A stretch of DNA of 64,000 nucleotides. Origin: CAZVLE01 sp964627855 (GTDB lineage Bacteria > Bacillota > Dethiobacteria > DTU022). The stretch lies in assembly GCA_964627855.1 (NCBI GenBank), contig CAZVLE010000153.1, positions 5,294-69,293 of the forward strand, read 5' to 3'. The notes beneath the pieces are model-generated. The model worked only from the letters and a program-made list of their open reading frames with translations. It searched no databases and was not told where the DNA came from. Both the position numbers and the translations under genes were made by a program. Numbering within the stretch: position 1 is the first letter of the stretch; each line of letters opens with the position of its first letter. This document shows, in pieces, positions 17,273 through 26,033 of the stretch.

Positions 17273-18502
17273 ATGCGAAAGAACTACCTGGTCGCTCTTG
17301 ATGTAGGCACAGCAGCCGTAAGGGTTGGGTTCGGTGAACCCCGTCCGGATGGAACCGTGAACATCGTCGGTTTAGGATTGAGCCCTTCCGAAGGTGTTCG
17401 AAAAGGAGTCATTGTTGATCTGGAAAAGACAGTGGAATCAATTGCCGGTGCTGTAGAGGAAGCTGAAAGAATGGCCGGCTTCAAGATTGATTCAGCTTAC
17501 CTGGGTTTAAAAGGTCTGCATGTAGATCTGATCAACAATCGGGGCGTTGTGGCTGTATTGTCCGATGATCGGGTTATTACAGAGGACGATCTGGCCAGAG
17601 TTCTTCAGGCTGCCAGGGTTATTGCCCTGCCAATGGATCGCGAAATAGTCGATATCATTCCCCGCGAGTACATAGTTGACGGTTTTGACGGCATTAAAGA
17701 TCCTGTAGGGATGTCAGGGGTGCGGTTGGAAGTAGATGCCCTGGTCGTGACCAGTTTGATCACCTCTTTGCATAACCTCTTACGTTGTGTCAACAGGGCT
17801 GGTATAAATGTAAACAGCCTTGTTTTACAGGCACTGGCCAACTCCGAAATATCCCTGTCTGCTGATGAGAGAGATCTTGGTGTTTTTTTGATTGATATCG
17901 GTGCCGGAACTACTGAAATCGCCCTTTTCCAACATGGCAAATTGCAAAAAGTTGCTGTTTTCCCGGTCGGTGGTGACTACATTACCTCTGACCTGGCAGC
18001 AGGATTAAGAATCAATTATCAAGTTGCCGAAGATTTGAAAAAAGAATATGGCTCAGCCCTGCAGTCACTGGCTGATAGTGAGCCAAAAATAGAAATTAAA
18101 ACTGTTGGTAGTCACGAAGCAAGCCTGGTTTCAGAAAAAGATATAAATGCTTTCATCGAGCCGAGAGTGCAGGAAATATTCCAGATTGCCAAGGAAGAAA
18201 TGACAAAAATGGGCTGGCCGGTTTTACCGCCTGCCGGTGTTGTTTTAAGCGGTGGTGTTTCCGCCATGCGAGGCATCAGCGATGTGGCCGGGGATTTTTT
18301 TGAAAGCGACCAGATTAGATTGGCTGAATTCGACCTGGTCGGTATTCAGAATCCTACATATTCTACAGTTGTAGGAATGCTTTATTACGTACAGCGTTAT
18401 CATCCCAGGATGAATATCCATGAACTGGCCAGGGGTGGCAAGAAAAGCGGTCCCGGTTTATGGCAGCGCTTGAAAGATTGGATAGCCGATATTACTGAAT
18501 AA
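17273..18502 (+). CDS. ftsA: cell division protein FtsA
   Basis: Actin-like ATPase that ties FtsZ filaments to the membrane. The 409-residue product begins with the phosphate-binding DVGTAAVRVGFG strand-loop and has the second phosphate loop IDIGAGTTEIALF near 205-217. The adenosine motif VVLSGGVSAMRG lies near 323-334. The last 15 residues (GLWQRLKDWIADITE) form the amphipathic membrane-targeting helix typical of FtsA. ftsZ follows after 31 bases with a strong ribosome site, so both are likely on one transcript. Confidence 0.96.
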   Translation: MRKNYLVALDVGTAAVRVGFGEPRPDGTVNIVGLGLSPSEGVRKGVIVDLEKTVESIAGAVEEAERMAGFKIDSAYLGLKGLHVDLINNRGVVAVLSDDRVITEDDLARVLQAARVIALPMDREIVDIIPREYIVDGFDGIKDPVGMSGVRLEVDALVVTSLITSLHNLLRCVNRAGINVNSLVLQALANSEISLSADERDLGVFLIDIGAGTTEIALFQHGKLQKVAVFPVGGDYITSDLAAGLRINYQVAEDLKKEYGSALQSLADSEPKIEIKTVGSHEASLVSEKDINAFIEPRVQEIFQIAKEEMTKMGWPVLPPAGVVLSGGVSAMRGISDVAGDFFESDQIRLAEFDLVGIQNPTYSTVVGMLYYVQRYHPRMNIHELARGGKKSGPGLWQRLKDWIADITE

Positions 18503-18533
18503 ATAAGCATATCACTCTCAGGAGGTGCTTTAA

Positions 18534-19607
18534 ATGATTGAATTTGATGTTGAAATGGAACAGTTTGCTTCGATAAAAGTAGTGGGTATCGGCGGGGGCG
18601 GCAGTAATGCCGTTAACCGCATGATCGCTGCTGGCTTACAGGGAGTAGATTTTTGTGCAGTCAATACCGATGCCCAGGCACTGTACCTGGCCAATGCTGG
18701 TATTAAACTGCAAATAGGCGAACATTTAACCAAGGGACTTGGAGCCGGAGCCAACCCGGAAATAGGATTCAAAGCTGCAGAAGAAAGCAGAACAGATATT
18801 GAGGCAATGTTGAAAGGTGCCGACATGGTTTTCATTACTGCCGGCATGGGTGGTGGCACTGGCACCGGTGCGGCGCCGGTTGTTGCAGAAATTGCTCAGA
18901 AGCTGGGGTCGCTAACGGTAGGAGTTGTTACAAAACCATTCAGCTTTGAAGGGAGAAAGCGTAAGCAGCAGGCTGAAGAAGGGATCGCCAGCCTGCGCAA
19001 CAAGGTTGATACCCTCATAACCATTCCAAATGATCGCCTGCTTGAAGTTGTCGAAAAGAAAACACCCATTCTCGAGGCATTTCGGGTTGCCGATGATGTG
19101 CTCAGGCAGGGTGTTCAGGGTATATCAGATTTAATTGCCGTACCGGGCTTGATCAACCTTGACTTTGCCGATGTCAGAACGATCATGTCGGAAACCGGGC
19201 CGGCCCTGATGGGTGTTGGTCAGGGCAGCGGTGAGAATCGAACCATTGAGGCTGCCAGGGCTGCCACTAGCAGCCCTTTACTCGAAACCTCCATCGAGGG
19301 AGCAAAAGGTGTGTTAATTAATGTTACCGGTGGTAATGACCTCGGCCTTTATGAGGTGCATGAGGCGGCAGAAATTGTCTCAGATTATGCTGATCCTGAT
19401 GCCAACATCATTTTTGGTGCCGTAATTGACGAAAATTGCAAAGAATATGTTCGGGTTACCGTAATTGCTACCGGTTTTCACGGGGTCCAGGAAAATGCCA
19501 AACCCATTCTTCACGCCGTAGGCAACAGTGCCTATGCCAGGGGTGAAAATCTCGATTCTCCGGCCTGGTCTCGCTGGCAAAATAAGGAAAGAATTGTTAA
19601 TGAGTAA
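18534..19607 (+). CDS. ftsZ: cell division GTPase FtsZ
   Basis: Tubulin homologue that forms the Z ring. The 357-residue product has GGGSNAVNRM near 20, the tubulin signature GMGGGTGTGAAPVVAEIA near 105-122, and the N(D)-type catalytic loop region. After the globular core (ending VRVTVIATGF) only about 42 residues remain, ending in LDSPAWSRWQNKER, which resembles the conserved C-terminal peptide. The flexible linker is therefore only about 25 residues, shorter than in B. subtilis or E. coli. ATG 18534 follows aggaggtgc. The cluster ends here with a terminator. sepF and the spoIIGA-sigE-sigG genes do not follow. Confidence 0.97.
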   Translation: MIEFDVEMEQFASIKVVGIGGGGSNAVNRMIAAGLQGVDFCAVNTDAQALYLANAGIKLQIGEHLTKGLGAGANPEIGFKAAEESRTDIEAMLKGADMVFITAGMGGGTGTGAAPVVAEIAQKLGSLTVGVVTKPFSFEGRKRKQQAEEGIASLRNKVDTLITIPNDRLLEVVEKKTPILEAFRVADDVLRQGVQGISDLIAVPGLINLDFADVRTIMSETGPALMGVGQGSGENRTIEAARAATSSPLLETSIEGAKGVLINVTGGNDLGLYEVHEAAEIVSDYADPDANIIFGAVIDENCKEYVRVTVIATGFHGVQENAKPILHAVGNSAYARGENLDSPAWSRWQNKERIVNE

Positions 19608-19638
19608 GGCATTCAATTCTGCTGTGCTTTTTTATCCG

Positions 19639-19670
19639 ACCCTTCCTGCTTTTGGCAGGAAGGGTTTTTT
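19639..19670 (+). terminator. intrinsic terminator after ftsZ
   Basis: A perfect 11-bp stem (acccttcctgc 19639-19649 with gcaggaagggt 19655-19665) has a 5-base loop and runs into T residues to 19670. It closes the mraZ-ftsZ transcription unit. Confidence 0.92.
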
Positions 19671-19684
19671 CGTTAAATTAACCC

Positions 19685-19736
19685 TTTACACACAATATAT
19701 TGTGGTTTATAATAGGATAACTGCAATATATTGATT
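19685..19736 (+). promoter_or_regulatory. nrdR promoter with two tandem NrdR boxes
   Basis: The promoter is TTTACA 19685-19690, 17 bases, TATAAT 19708-19713. NrdR box 1, acacaatatattgtgg at 19690-19705, fills the spacer. Box 2, ctgcaatatattgatt at 19721-19736, lies 31 bases further on the same face of the helix and just before the ribosome site. NrdR boxes are 16-bp palindromes that usually occur in pairs about 30-31 bases apart, so this fits repression of nrdR-nrdD-nrdG when dATP is high. Confidence 0.85.
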
Positions 19737-19748
19737 GGAGAAGGATAA

Positions 19749-20231
19749 ATGAAATGTCCCTATTGCGGTGAGATGGATACCAGGGTCCTCGATTCCAGGG
19801 CTACAAAGGAGTCATCGGCAATCAGGCGCAGGCGGCAGTGTACAGCCTGCAGCAACCGCTTTACAACCATGGAAAAGATTGAAGAGGAGCCGTTGGTAGT
19901 TGTAAAACGTGATGGACGCAGGGAATTATTTGATCCTGGTAAAGTTCTGAAAGGACTTTTACTGGCCGGTCAAAAACGAAACATTCCTCTTTCACGTTGG
20001 GAGGAAGTTGTTGAGAACCTTGAACAGGAGTTGCGCAGTAGTTATACCAGGGAAGTTGCCGCCGATCAAATTGGTGATATCATTTTAAACAAGTTGCGCA
20101 CCATAGATGAAGTTGCCTATGTTCGCTTTGCTTCAGTTTTTCGTCAGTTTCCCGATGTCGATACTTTTAAAAGTGAGTTAGAGGAGATGTTAAGAGATAA
20201 GAACAAGCCTGACAGGGAGGTTGTTAGATGA
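19749..20231 (+). CDS. nrdR: ribonucleotide reductase repressor NrdR
   Basis: Zinc-ribbon and ATP-cone repressor of ribonucleotide reductase genes. The 160-residue product has the ribbon cysteines in CPYCGEMDTRVLDSR (residues 3-17) and CTACSNRF (31-38), then an ATP-cone domain (about 49-139) starting VVKRDGRRELFD. It begins after gagaaggat at ATG 19749. Its last four bases overlap the nrdD start. The boxes upstream indicate self-regulation together with the reductase genes, which is less common than nrdR lying far from its targets. Confidence 0.96.
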   Translation: MKCPYCGEMDTRVLDSRATKESSAIRRRRQCTACSNRFTTMEKIEEEPLVVVKRDGRRELFDPGKVLKGLLLAGQKRNIPLSRWEEVVENLEQELRSSYTREVAADQIGDIILNKLRTIDEVAYVRFASVFRQFPDVDTFKSELEEMLRDKNKPDREVVR

Positions 20232-22324
20232 ACGATCGAACCGCGATGACAAAACAGGACCATAACGGTTTGATGGAGGGCGCTTTCAAGGAGATTCGCA
20301 AGCGCGATGGCCGGGTAGTTCCTTTTGATGCAGGAAAAATTACCGATGCCATCTTCAAAGCTGTCAGGGCAGTGGGGGGCAGTGATCGCGGTATAGCCGA
20401 AAACCTGACCGGAAAAGTTTTAAAAAGCTTGATCGAACAAACTCAAAATGGTGTAATCCCCACTGTTGAAGAAGTGCAGGATGCTGTTGAAATCGCCCTG
20501 ATCGAAAACGGCCATGCCCGCACAGCCAAAGCCTATATTCTCTATCGGGACCGGCGCACCCGCATCCGGGAAGGCAAGTCCGAACTGATGGACATAGTTA
20601 AAGATATACTGGTTGAAACCAGCCGTGAAAATGCCAATATTAACAATTCGCCTTCGGCAAAGATGCTCCAGATAGCCTCGGCGGCCAGCAAACAGTATTA
20701 TCTCAGTAACCTTTTACCCGAAGAATATGCCCGCGCTCATGATGAGGGTAGTTTACATATTCACGATCTCGATTACTACAGCAAAACCCTTAATTGCCTG
20801 CAAATTGATCTTTCACGTCTTCTACAGGAAGGTTTTAATACCGGTTATGGGTATATCAGACCTCCGAAACGAATTGCATCGGCAGCTGCGCAGGCGGCTA
20901 TAATACTGCAGAGTAACCAGAATGACATGTTCGGGGGCCAGAGTTTCCCTCATTTTGACCGCAGTATGGGTGAGGCAATGCGCAGTTTTAAGCGTTTACC
21001 TGATTATGAAGAAATATATCAGGCCATGGAAGGCTTAATCTATAATCTAAATACTATGTCCAGTCGCGCAGGTGCACAGGTTCCCTTCAGTTCGCTTAAT
21101 ATAGGCAGTGACACTACCGAAGAGGGTAGAATGGTTAGCAGGGCTGTTCTTGAATCTTTTATGCGCGGCCTTGGCCATGGCGAAAGTCCCATTTTCCCCA
21201 ACCTGGTCTTCAGAATCATGGAAGGTGTTAACCTAAACCCCGTTGATCCTAATCATGATCTCTATAAGTTGGCTATCAGGGTCGCTGCGCGCAGGATGAA
21301 CCCGACTTTTAGCTTCATGGACAGTTCTTTTAATAAGCCTTATGGCGATGAAGTATCTTACATGGGCTGCCGCACCCGGGTCATTGCCAATCGTCATGGA
21401 CCGGAAGTTTCTGCCGGCAGGGGAAACATAGCCCCGGTTACCCTGAACTTGCCCCGGCTGGCTTTAGAGTGCCGGGGGCAGCAGGAACTCTTTTTTGTTC
21501 AACTAGATCGCTTAATGCGCATTGCAGCACGTCAACTATTGCACCGGTTCGAGGTGCTCTCGAGATTAAAAGTCTGTGATCTTCCTTTTCTGATGGGACA
21601 AAAACTCTATCTTGGTTCAGATAGTCTTACTCCCGGAGATTCCATTCGTGATGTGATTAAACATGGAACTCTCGCGATCGGTTTTATCGGCCTGGCAGAA
21701 ACTCTTCATTTAATGCTCGGCAGGCATCATGGTGAAGGCCGGGAAGCTATTGACCTTGGTCTGAAAATTGTTGAACACATGCGCAAGCGTGTGGACAGTT
21801 ATGCTGCAGAATACGATCTCAACTTTGTCCTGGTGGCCACCCCGGCCGAAGGTCTGGCCGGTCGTTTTGTGGCCATGGACCGGGAACGCTTCGGGGTTAT
21901 CCCTGGCGTTACCGATAAAGGGTATTACAGCAATTCTTTTCATGTGCCTGTTTATTACACCATGTCGATGTTTGATAAAATAACCATAGAAGGCCATTTT
22001 CATAAACTTTGTAACGCCGGGCATATCAGCTACACTGAATTGGAAGCACCCCCTGTTGACAATCTCGAGGCGGTAGATCGGATTATTCGTAAAATGGCGG
22101 CCGCTGATTTTGGTTACGGGGGAATTAACTACCCTCTGGATGAATGCCGTAGCTGTACTCGTAGTGGTGTTTTTAACCAAAGCTGCCCTCATTGCAATAG
22201 CCCCGACATCCGGCGTATTCGCCGCATAACAGGTTACCTGTCGACTGATCAGCGCTTTAATGAGGCAAAGCTGAGCGAACTTAGAGACAGGCGGGTTCAC
22301 TTCGTGCCCGGTGAGTGGCAGTGA
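20228..22324 (+). CDS. nrdD: anaerobic (class III) ribonucleoside-triphosphate reductase
   Basis: Glycyl-radical enzyme that makes dNTPs from NTPs without oxygen. The 698-residue product has an N-terminal ATP cone (about 15-105, RDGRVVPFDAGKI), the ten-stranded barrel, a C-terminal Zn site (CRSCTRSG with CPHC near 638-656), and the glycyl radical loop RITGYL with Gly669. The C-terminal sequence after the radical site (LSELRDRRVHF) is canonical. It is the only reductase in the window, which points to anaerobic life. It overlaps nrdR at the start and nrdG at the end, suggesting coupling. Confidence 0.96.
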   Translation: MNDRTAMTKQDHNGLMEGAFKEIRKRDGRVVPFDAGKITDAIFKAVRAVGGSDRGIAENLTGKVLKSLIEQTQNGVIPTVEEVQDAVEIALIENGHARTAKAYILYRDRRTRIREGKSELMDIVKDILVETSRENANINNSPSAKMLQIASAASKQYYLSNLLPEEYARAHDEGSLHIHDLDYYSKTLNCLQIDLSRLLQEGFNTGYGYIRPPKRIASAAAQAAIILQSNQNDMFGGQSFPHFDRSMGEAMRSFKRLPDYEEIYQAMEGLIYNLNTMSSRAGAQVPFSSLNIGSDTTEEGRMVSRAVLESFMRGLGHGESPIFPNLVFRIMEGVNLNPVDPNHDLYKLAIRVAARRMNPTFSFMDSSFNKPYGDEVSYMGCRTRVIANRHGPEVSAGRGNIAPVTLNLPRLALECRGQQELFFVQLDRLMRIAARQLLHRFEVLSRLKVCDLPFLMGQKLYLGSDSLTPGDSIRDVIKHGTLAIGFIGLAETLHLMLGRHHGEGREAIDLGLKIVEHMRKRVDSYAAEYDLNFVLVATPAEGLAGRFVAMDRERFGVIPGVTDKGYYSNSFHVPVYYTMSMFDKITIEGHFHKLCNAGHISYTELEAPPVDNLEAVDRIIRKMAAADFGYGGINYPLDECRSCTRSGVFNQSCPHCNSPDIRRIRRITGYLSTDQRFNEAKLSELRDRRVHFVPGEWQ

Positions 22325-22860
22325 TTATTAAAGTGGCTGGATTCCAGGCTGAAAGTATAGTAGACGGTCCGGGTATTCGTTTTACCGTTTTCCTGCAGGG
22401 CTGTTCTCATCGCTGTCAGGGATGTCACAATCCTGAGACCCATGATCCCGCGGGTGGCAGCGAGTTTTCAGTTTCAGAAATCCTGACTCGCCTGAATTAC
22501 GCTACAGACATTGATGGCGTAACTCTTTCCGGCGGAGAACCCTTTGAACAGGTTACCCCTGCAGCATTTTTGGCTAAAAAGATCAGTGAGCTTGGTTATA
22601 ACCTTGTCATTTACAGTGGCTACACCTTTGAAGAGCTTTCTAGAAAAGCTAACCACGATCAGGACGTGCGTTCTTTGCTGCAAGCCGGAAACATCCTTGT
22701 TGATGGACCATTCATGCTGGCTGAGAAAGACTTAACCCTTGCTTATCGCGGGTCTAAAAACCAGCGCCTGATTGACCTGCCGCAGGCCTTACGGGAAGGT
22801 AAGCCTGTATCGTGGAATAGCTTTCTCTCTGAGAAAGGTTCTGCGGCATTGGTGAGGTGA
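22321..22860 (+). CDS. nrdG: anaerobic RNR-activating protein NrdG
   Basis: Radical SAM enzyme that forms the glycyl radical on NrdD. The 179-residue product carries the 4Fe-4S motif CSHRCQGC at about residues 27-34 and the following AdoMet-site segments GVTLSGGEPFEQ and NLVIYSGYTFEEL. I prefer GTG 22321, with ggtgag upstream; GTG 22315 is also in frame. It partly overlaps the nrdD end and the pgeF start. The NrdD-NrdG pair in one operon is the standard arrangement. Confidence 0.95.
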   Translation: MIIKVAGFQAESIVDGPGIRFTVFLQGCSHRCQGCHNPETHDPAGGSEFSVSEILTRLNYATDIDGVTLSGGEPFEQVTPAAFLAKKISELGYNLVIYSGYTFEELSRKANHDQDVRSLLQAGNILVDGPFMLAEKDLTLAYRGSKNQRLIDLPQALREGKPVSWNSFLSEKGSAALVR

Positions 22861-23672
22861 TTCAGATCGAACTATACCGTGATGGTAAACTGGCTTACCT
22901 GCATGCTTCTCTGCTCGCAACAGGCGGTTTGGCTGATCATGCTTTCTCAACCCGCCTTGGCGGGTGCAGTGCAGGTGCTATGTCTACCTTGAACACGGCT
23001 TTTCATACCGGTGACAGTGAAGCTAACGTTCTGGAAAACAGGTCTCGTTTTTTTTCTCTCTTCAATTACGATTATCGGGATTTGATTGCACCTGTCCAGG
23101 TTCATGGTACCGGGTTAATGGTAGTAAATGATACGCAGCGAGGGGAAGGGGCTTTGTTTGCCGGTTCCCGGATCAGGTGTGACGGTCTGATTTCTACTGA
23201 ACCCGGTTTAATCCTGACGGCTTATGCTGCCGACTGCTTGCTTATTTATCTTGTCGTGCAAAACAAGCCGCTGGTTGCCCTGGCCCATGCCGGGTGGCGG
23301 GGAACACTGGGGGGTATGGCCGGCGGACTGATTAATTACCTGGAAAGCCTCTTCGGCGTAGAGCCGCAATATATATTGACAGCGCTTAGTCCTGCCATCT
23401 GTAAAAAATGTTACCAGGTTTCCACTGACGTGGCAGACCTTTTCGTCGCTGCAGGCTGGAACAGCTCTCAATACCTGGAGAAAAGCGATAAAGATAAGTG
23501 GCAACTTGATCTGGCTGCGATCAATAAAGCCCAACTTTTGCAAGCCGGGATCAAAGAAACAAACCTGGCTACAGGTAACTGGTGTACTTCCTGCGACCGG
23601 GAATTATTCTATTCATACCGCAGGGAAAATGGGATAACTGGTAGGATGATCGGTTTTATTAGTCTGAAATAA
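22857..23672 (+). CDS. pgeF: PgeF/YlmD laccase-domain protein (purine nucleoside phosphorylase type)
   Basis: Cytoplasmic metalloenzyme of the YfiH/YlmD family. Members act on purine nucleosides (phosphorolysis and adenosine deamination) and have been linked to peptidoglycan precursor editing. The 271-residue product has the family metal residues in TAYAADCLLIYLV (about 122-134) and HAGWRGTLGG (143-152), plus a late Cys-rich stretch NWCTSCDRELFYSYRRE. It starts at GTG 22857 after gtgagg. In many Bacillota it opens the ylm block next to yggS, as here. Confidence 0.9.
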   Translation: MIQIELYRDGKLAYLHASLLATGGLADHAFSTRLGGCSAGAMSTLNTAFHTGDSEANVLENRSRFFSLFNYDYRDLIAPVQVHGTGLMVVNDTQRGEGALFAGSRIRCDGLISTEPGLILTAYAADCLLIYLVVQNKPLVALAHAGWRGTLGGMAGGLINYLESLFGVEPQYILTALSPAICKKCYQVSTDVADLFVAAGWNSSQYLEKSDKDKWQLDLAAINKAQLLQAGIKETNLATGNWCTSCDRELFYSYRRENGITGRMIGFISLK

Positions 23673-23691
23673 TTTTTTGGGAGCTGAAACC

Positions 23692-24882
23692 TTGCCGGAT
23701 AAAGGACGAAAAAAGCGCAGGCAGCGTTTCGAAGTTATTAAAGGGGAAGGGAAACGTTTTAGCTTCACTGCTATCAGGCAGGCATTTATTTTTTACCTCT
23801 TTTTGCTAATCGCCCTGGCTATAATAGCCCAGCTGGGCTATCATTGGCTTGGCGAGCAGTTTCTGGCCTGGCAGTTGCAGGTTATTACTGCTGAGCCGGG
23901 AATAATGCAGGAGGAGGTTGCTGTGGAAGGTGTTGTAACCAGGAACGAAGAGACTTTTGAAGCTCCCTCCAGTGGGCTGGTAACCTATATGGCCATTTCC
24001 GGTGAAAGGATTCCTCCAGGCAAAGAATTGATTACCATCGGGGTAATATCGCGCTCTGACCTGGAAACTCTGGTTGGCTCGGATGAAATAGAAGCTATAG
24101 AAGAAGATCCAGATGAAGTACTTCTTGATCGATTTCTAAGTTACTGGCAGCAATTATTTCTGTCCGGAAATGAAGGTAATGACGAAAGAGACAGCGAAAA
24201 TGAAGAGCAAGGAAGGGAAGTCTTTGTAGACTTTCTAACGGAATTGGAATTTGCTGAAGAGGTAACTGTTTACAGTGATCAGCCCGGCTTCCTCTCTTTT
24301 TATATTGACGGTTGGGAAAATTACAATAGCGCAATGAGCCCTGAAAACATCGGAAACTTTGTTGACATCCGGGAGGGCACTGCTCTTCTCGAGGGAGAAT
24401 TGGTGCGAAGCGGACAGCCTGTTGTCAAAATAGTTGATAATTGGCAGTGGTATTACAGTCTGGTTTTACCCTTACATCCGGGCCGCTCGCTGACCGAACT
24501 GCCTACTATCGACATTGAATTTTCTTTCAATCCCGGCGAGCTTGTCGGAGCAGTACTCTATCACTTTGAAATTGATGACACCAAACATGAGGTTTTCCTG
24601 ACCTACATGATCGAAAAGCAAATAACCGGTTTTGATCGGATCAGGTGGACAGAAGCTATCTTGCATTACAATCGCCTCGAAGGGGTAATTGTTCCCGCCG
24701 AAGCAATCATAGAGAGGGAAAACGGCCCGGGTGTTTATCTGAATCATGGTGGAAGAGTTGTTTTTCAGCCGGTTACGATTATCAAGCGGCAGGATGAAAA
24801 CGTTTTAGTAGAGGGCATGACTCCCTATAGCCGGGTGATCAGTCGTCCGGAATTGGTTCAGGAAGGGCAGCGTTTAAACTAA
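23692..24882 (+). CDS. HlyD-like membrane-anchored protein of unknown function
   Basis: The product of about 396 residues has a basic N-terminus (KGRKKRRQRF), one membrane helix around 35-55 (FIFYLFLLIALAIIAQLGYH), and a long extracytoplasmic part. The segment EVAVEGVVTRNEETFEAPSSG, around residue 80, looks like the barrel-sandwich start of HlyD-type adaptor proteins. An acidic stretch (EIEAIEEDPDE and EGNDERDSENEEQ) lies in the middle. Similar proteins lie between pgeF and yggS in many Clostridia, so it is probably conserved with envelope or division functions, but I cannot name its role. No transporter partner is next to it. TTG 23692 is preferred because gggag sits nine bases before it. 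Confidence 0.7.
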   Translation: MPDKGRKKRRQRFEVIKGEGKRFSFTAIRQAFIFYLFLLIALAIIAQLGYHWLGEQFLAWQLQVITAEPGIMQEEVAVEGVVTRNEETFEAPSSGLVTYMAISGERIPPGKELITIGVISRSDLETLVGSDEIEAIEEDPDEVLLDRFLSYWQQLFLSGNEGNDERDSENEEQGREVFVDFLTELEFAEEVTVYSDQPGFLSFYIDGWENYNSAMSPENIGNFVDIREGTALLEGELVRSGQPVVKIVDNWQWYYSLVLPLHPGRSLTELPTIDIEFSFNPGELVGAVLYHFEIDDTKHEVFLTYMIEKQITGFDRIRWTEAILHYNRLEGVIVPAEAIIERENGPGVYLNHGGRVVFQPVTIIKRQDENVLVEGMTPYSRVISRPELVQEGQRLN

Positions 24883-24909
24883 GCAAAAAATGAGAGGTTA
24901 TACCAAAGG

Positions 24910-25572
24910 ATGCTGGCAGAAAACTATCAAAATGTATTACAGCTTATTGACGAAGCGGCAGCGAGGTCAGGGCGTTCATCTGAAGAGGTGAAGATTATTG
25001 CCGTGACCAAGACTGTTGGTCCTGAGAAAGTTCGCGAAGCGATTAAACTGGGTCTTACAGATTTTGGTGAAAATAGGGTCCAGGATGCTGCTGAAAAGGT
25101 GGCAACCATAACCGGAGTTAGATGGCATTTTATCGGACACCTGCAATCAAACAAAGCCAGGGATGTTTTGCCGGCCTATTGCATGATTCATTCACTTGAC
25201 CGTATCTCTCTGTCTGAAGCTTTGCAGAAATGTGCAGAAAAACTTGCCTTGGAAGTAGAGGTATTAATTCAGGTTAATGTATCCGGTGAAGAGAGCAAGT
25301 TTGGCCTGGATCCGGAAGCAGTGCCTGCTTTTATTTCCCGTTTGCAACAATTCAATCGCCTTAAAATATCCGGCTTAATGACCATGGCTCCTTTTGTGGA
25401 AGATCCGGAGGAAGTCAGGGTCTATTTTCGAAACCTGCGATTATTACGTGACAGCCTGGTGAAACCCGGCCTGGAGTTACCTGAGTTGTCAATGGGCATG
25501 ACCAATGATTTTGTCGTTGCCGTAGAAGAAGGAGCTACCATGGTTCGTATCGGCAGCGCGCTCTTTAACTAA
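24910..25572 (+). CDS. yggS: PLP homeostasis protein YggS/YlmE
   Basis: PLP-binding alpha/beta-barrel protein without known catalysis that balances pyridoxal phosphate and amino and keto acid pools. The 220-residue product matches the family length. The PLP Lys lies in KIIAVTKTVGPEKVREAI near residue 36. Other signatures are FGENRVQDA, WHFIGHLQSNK and LSMGMTNDF, then VRIGSALF at the C-terminus. ATG 24910 follows gagaggtt. In B. subtilis the next gene is sepF; here yggT follows directly. Confidence 0.95.
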   Translation: MLAENYQNVLQLIDEAAARSGRSSEEVKIIAVTKTVGPEKVREAIKLGLTDFGENRVQDAAEKVATITGVRWHFIGHLQSNKARDVLPAYCMIHSLDRISLSEALQKCAEKLALEVEVLIQVNVSGEESKFGLDPEAVPAFISRLQQFNRLKISGLMTMAPFVEDPEEVRVYFRNLRLLRDSLVKPGLELPELSMGMTNDFVVAVEEGATMVRIGSALFN

Positions 25573-25575
25573 AAT

Positions 25576-25878
25576 GTGGGGCAGGTGAGTAATATCAATA
25601 TCCTGTTAGACGGCTTGTTAATTTTCATGAGACTTTATTATTTTGTTCTATTTGCCAGAATCATTCTTTCCTGGTTTATGGTTGGCGGAGGTGGCGGTAA
25701 CCCAACTATTGAATCTGTTTACCGGGTAGTCTACGGACTGACCGAACCAGCACTGGCTCCCCTGCGCAGGGTGATTCCATCGATCAACGTCGGTGCCGGT
25801 CAACTTGATCTATCGCCCATCGTACTGCTGATCCTGGTCAGGTTAGCTGAAAATTTAATTCTTAACATGCGTTTTTAG
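25576..25878 (+). CDS. yggT: YggT family membrane protein (YlmG)
   Basis: Small protein of up to 100 residues with two hydrophobic segments (LLDGLLIFMRLYYFVLFARI and the C-terminal LSPIVLLILVRLAENLIL). The YggT signatures ILSWF, VYRVVYGLTEPALAPLRRVIP and LDLSPIV are visible. Family members are linked to division or envelope organisation but have no proven activity. The start is GTG 25576 or 25585; the ribosome site is weak, so coupling to yggS only four bases upstream is likely. It stands between yggS and ylmH, as in B. subtilis but without sepF. Confidence 0.9.
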   Translation: MGQVSNINILLDGLLIFMRLYYFVLFARIILSWFMVGGGGGNPTIESVYRVVYGLTEPALAPLRRVIPSINVGAGQLDLSPIVLLILVRLAENLILNMRF

Positions 25879-25879
25879 C

Positions 25880-25917
25880 AGGAACAACCGTACACTGAAA
25901 CTATAGCTGAGCAATTA
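25880..25917. repeat. partial copy (D) of the MITE-like repeat
   Basis: The reverse complement of this stretch matches the left end of copy A at 465-500: a gctcagctatagtt-like end, then an agtgtacggttgttcc-like inner part. It has only one end, just after the yggT stop, so it may be a decayed or truncated copy. Confidence 0.55.
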
Positions 25918-26033
25918 TGTCAATTTTAGCATAGCAATTTATTGCATGCCAATTAAGTTTGCCCTGATTTTAAGGGGAGATTTTACAGGCAGGTGCTCAC
26001 AGATCCTTACTCCGGCATACTGGAGGCAGAAAG

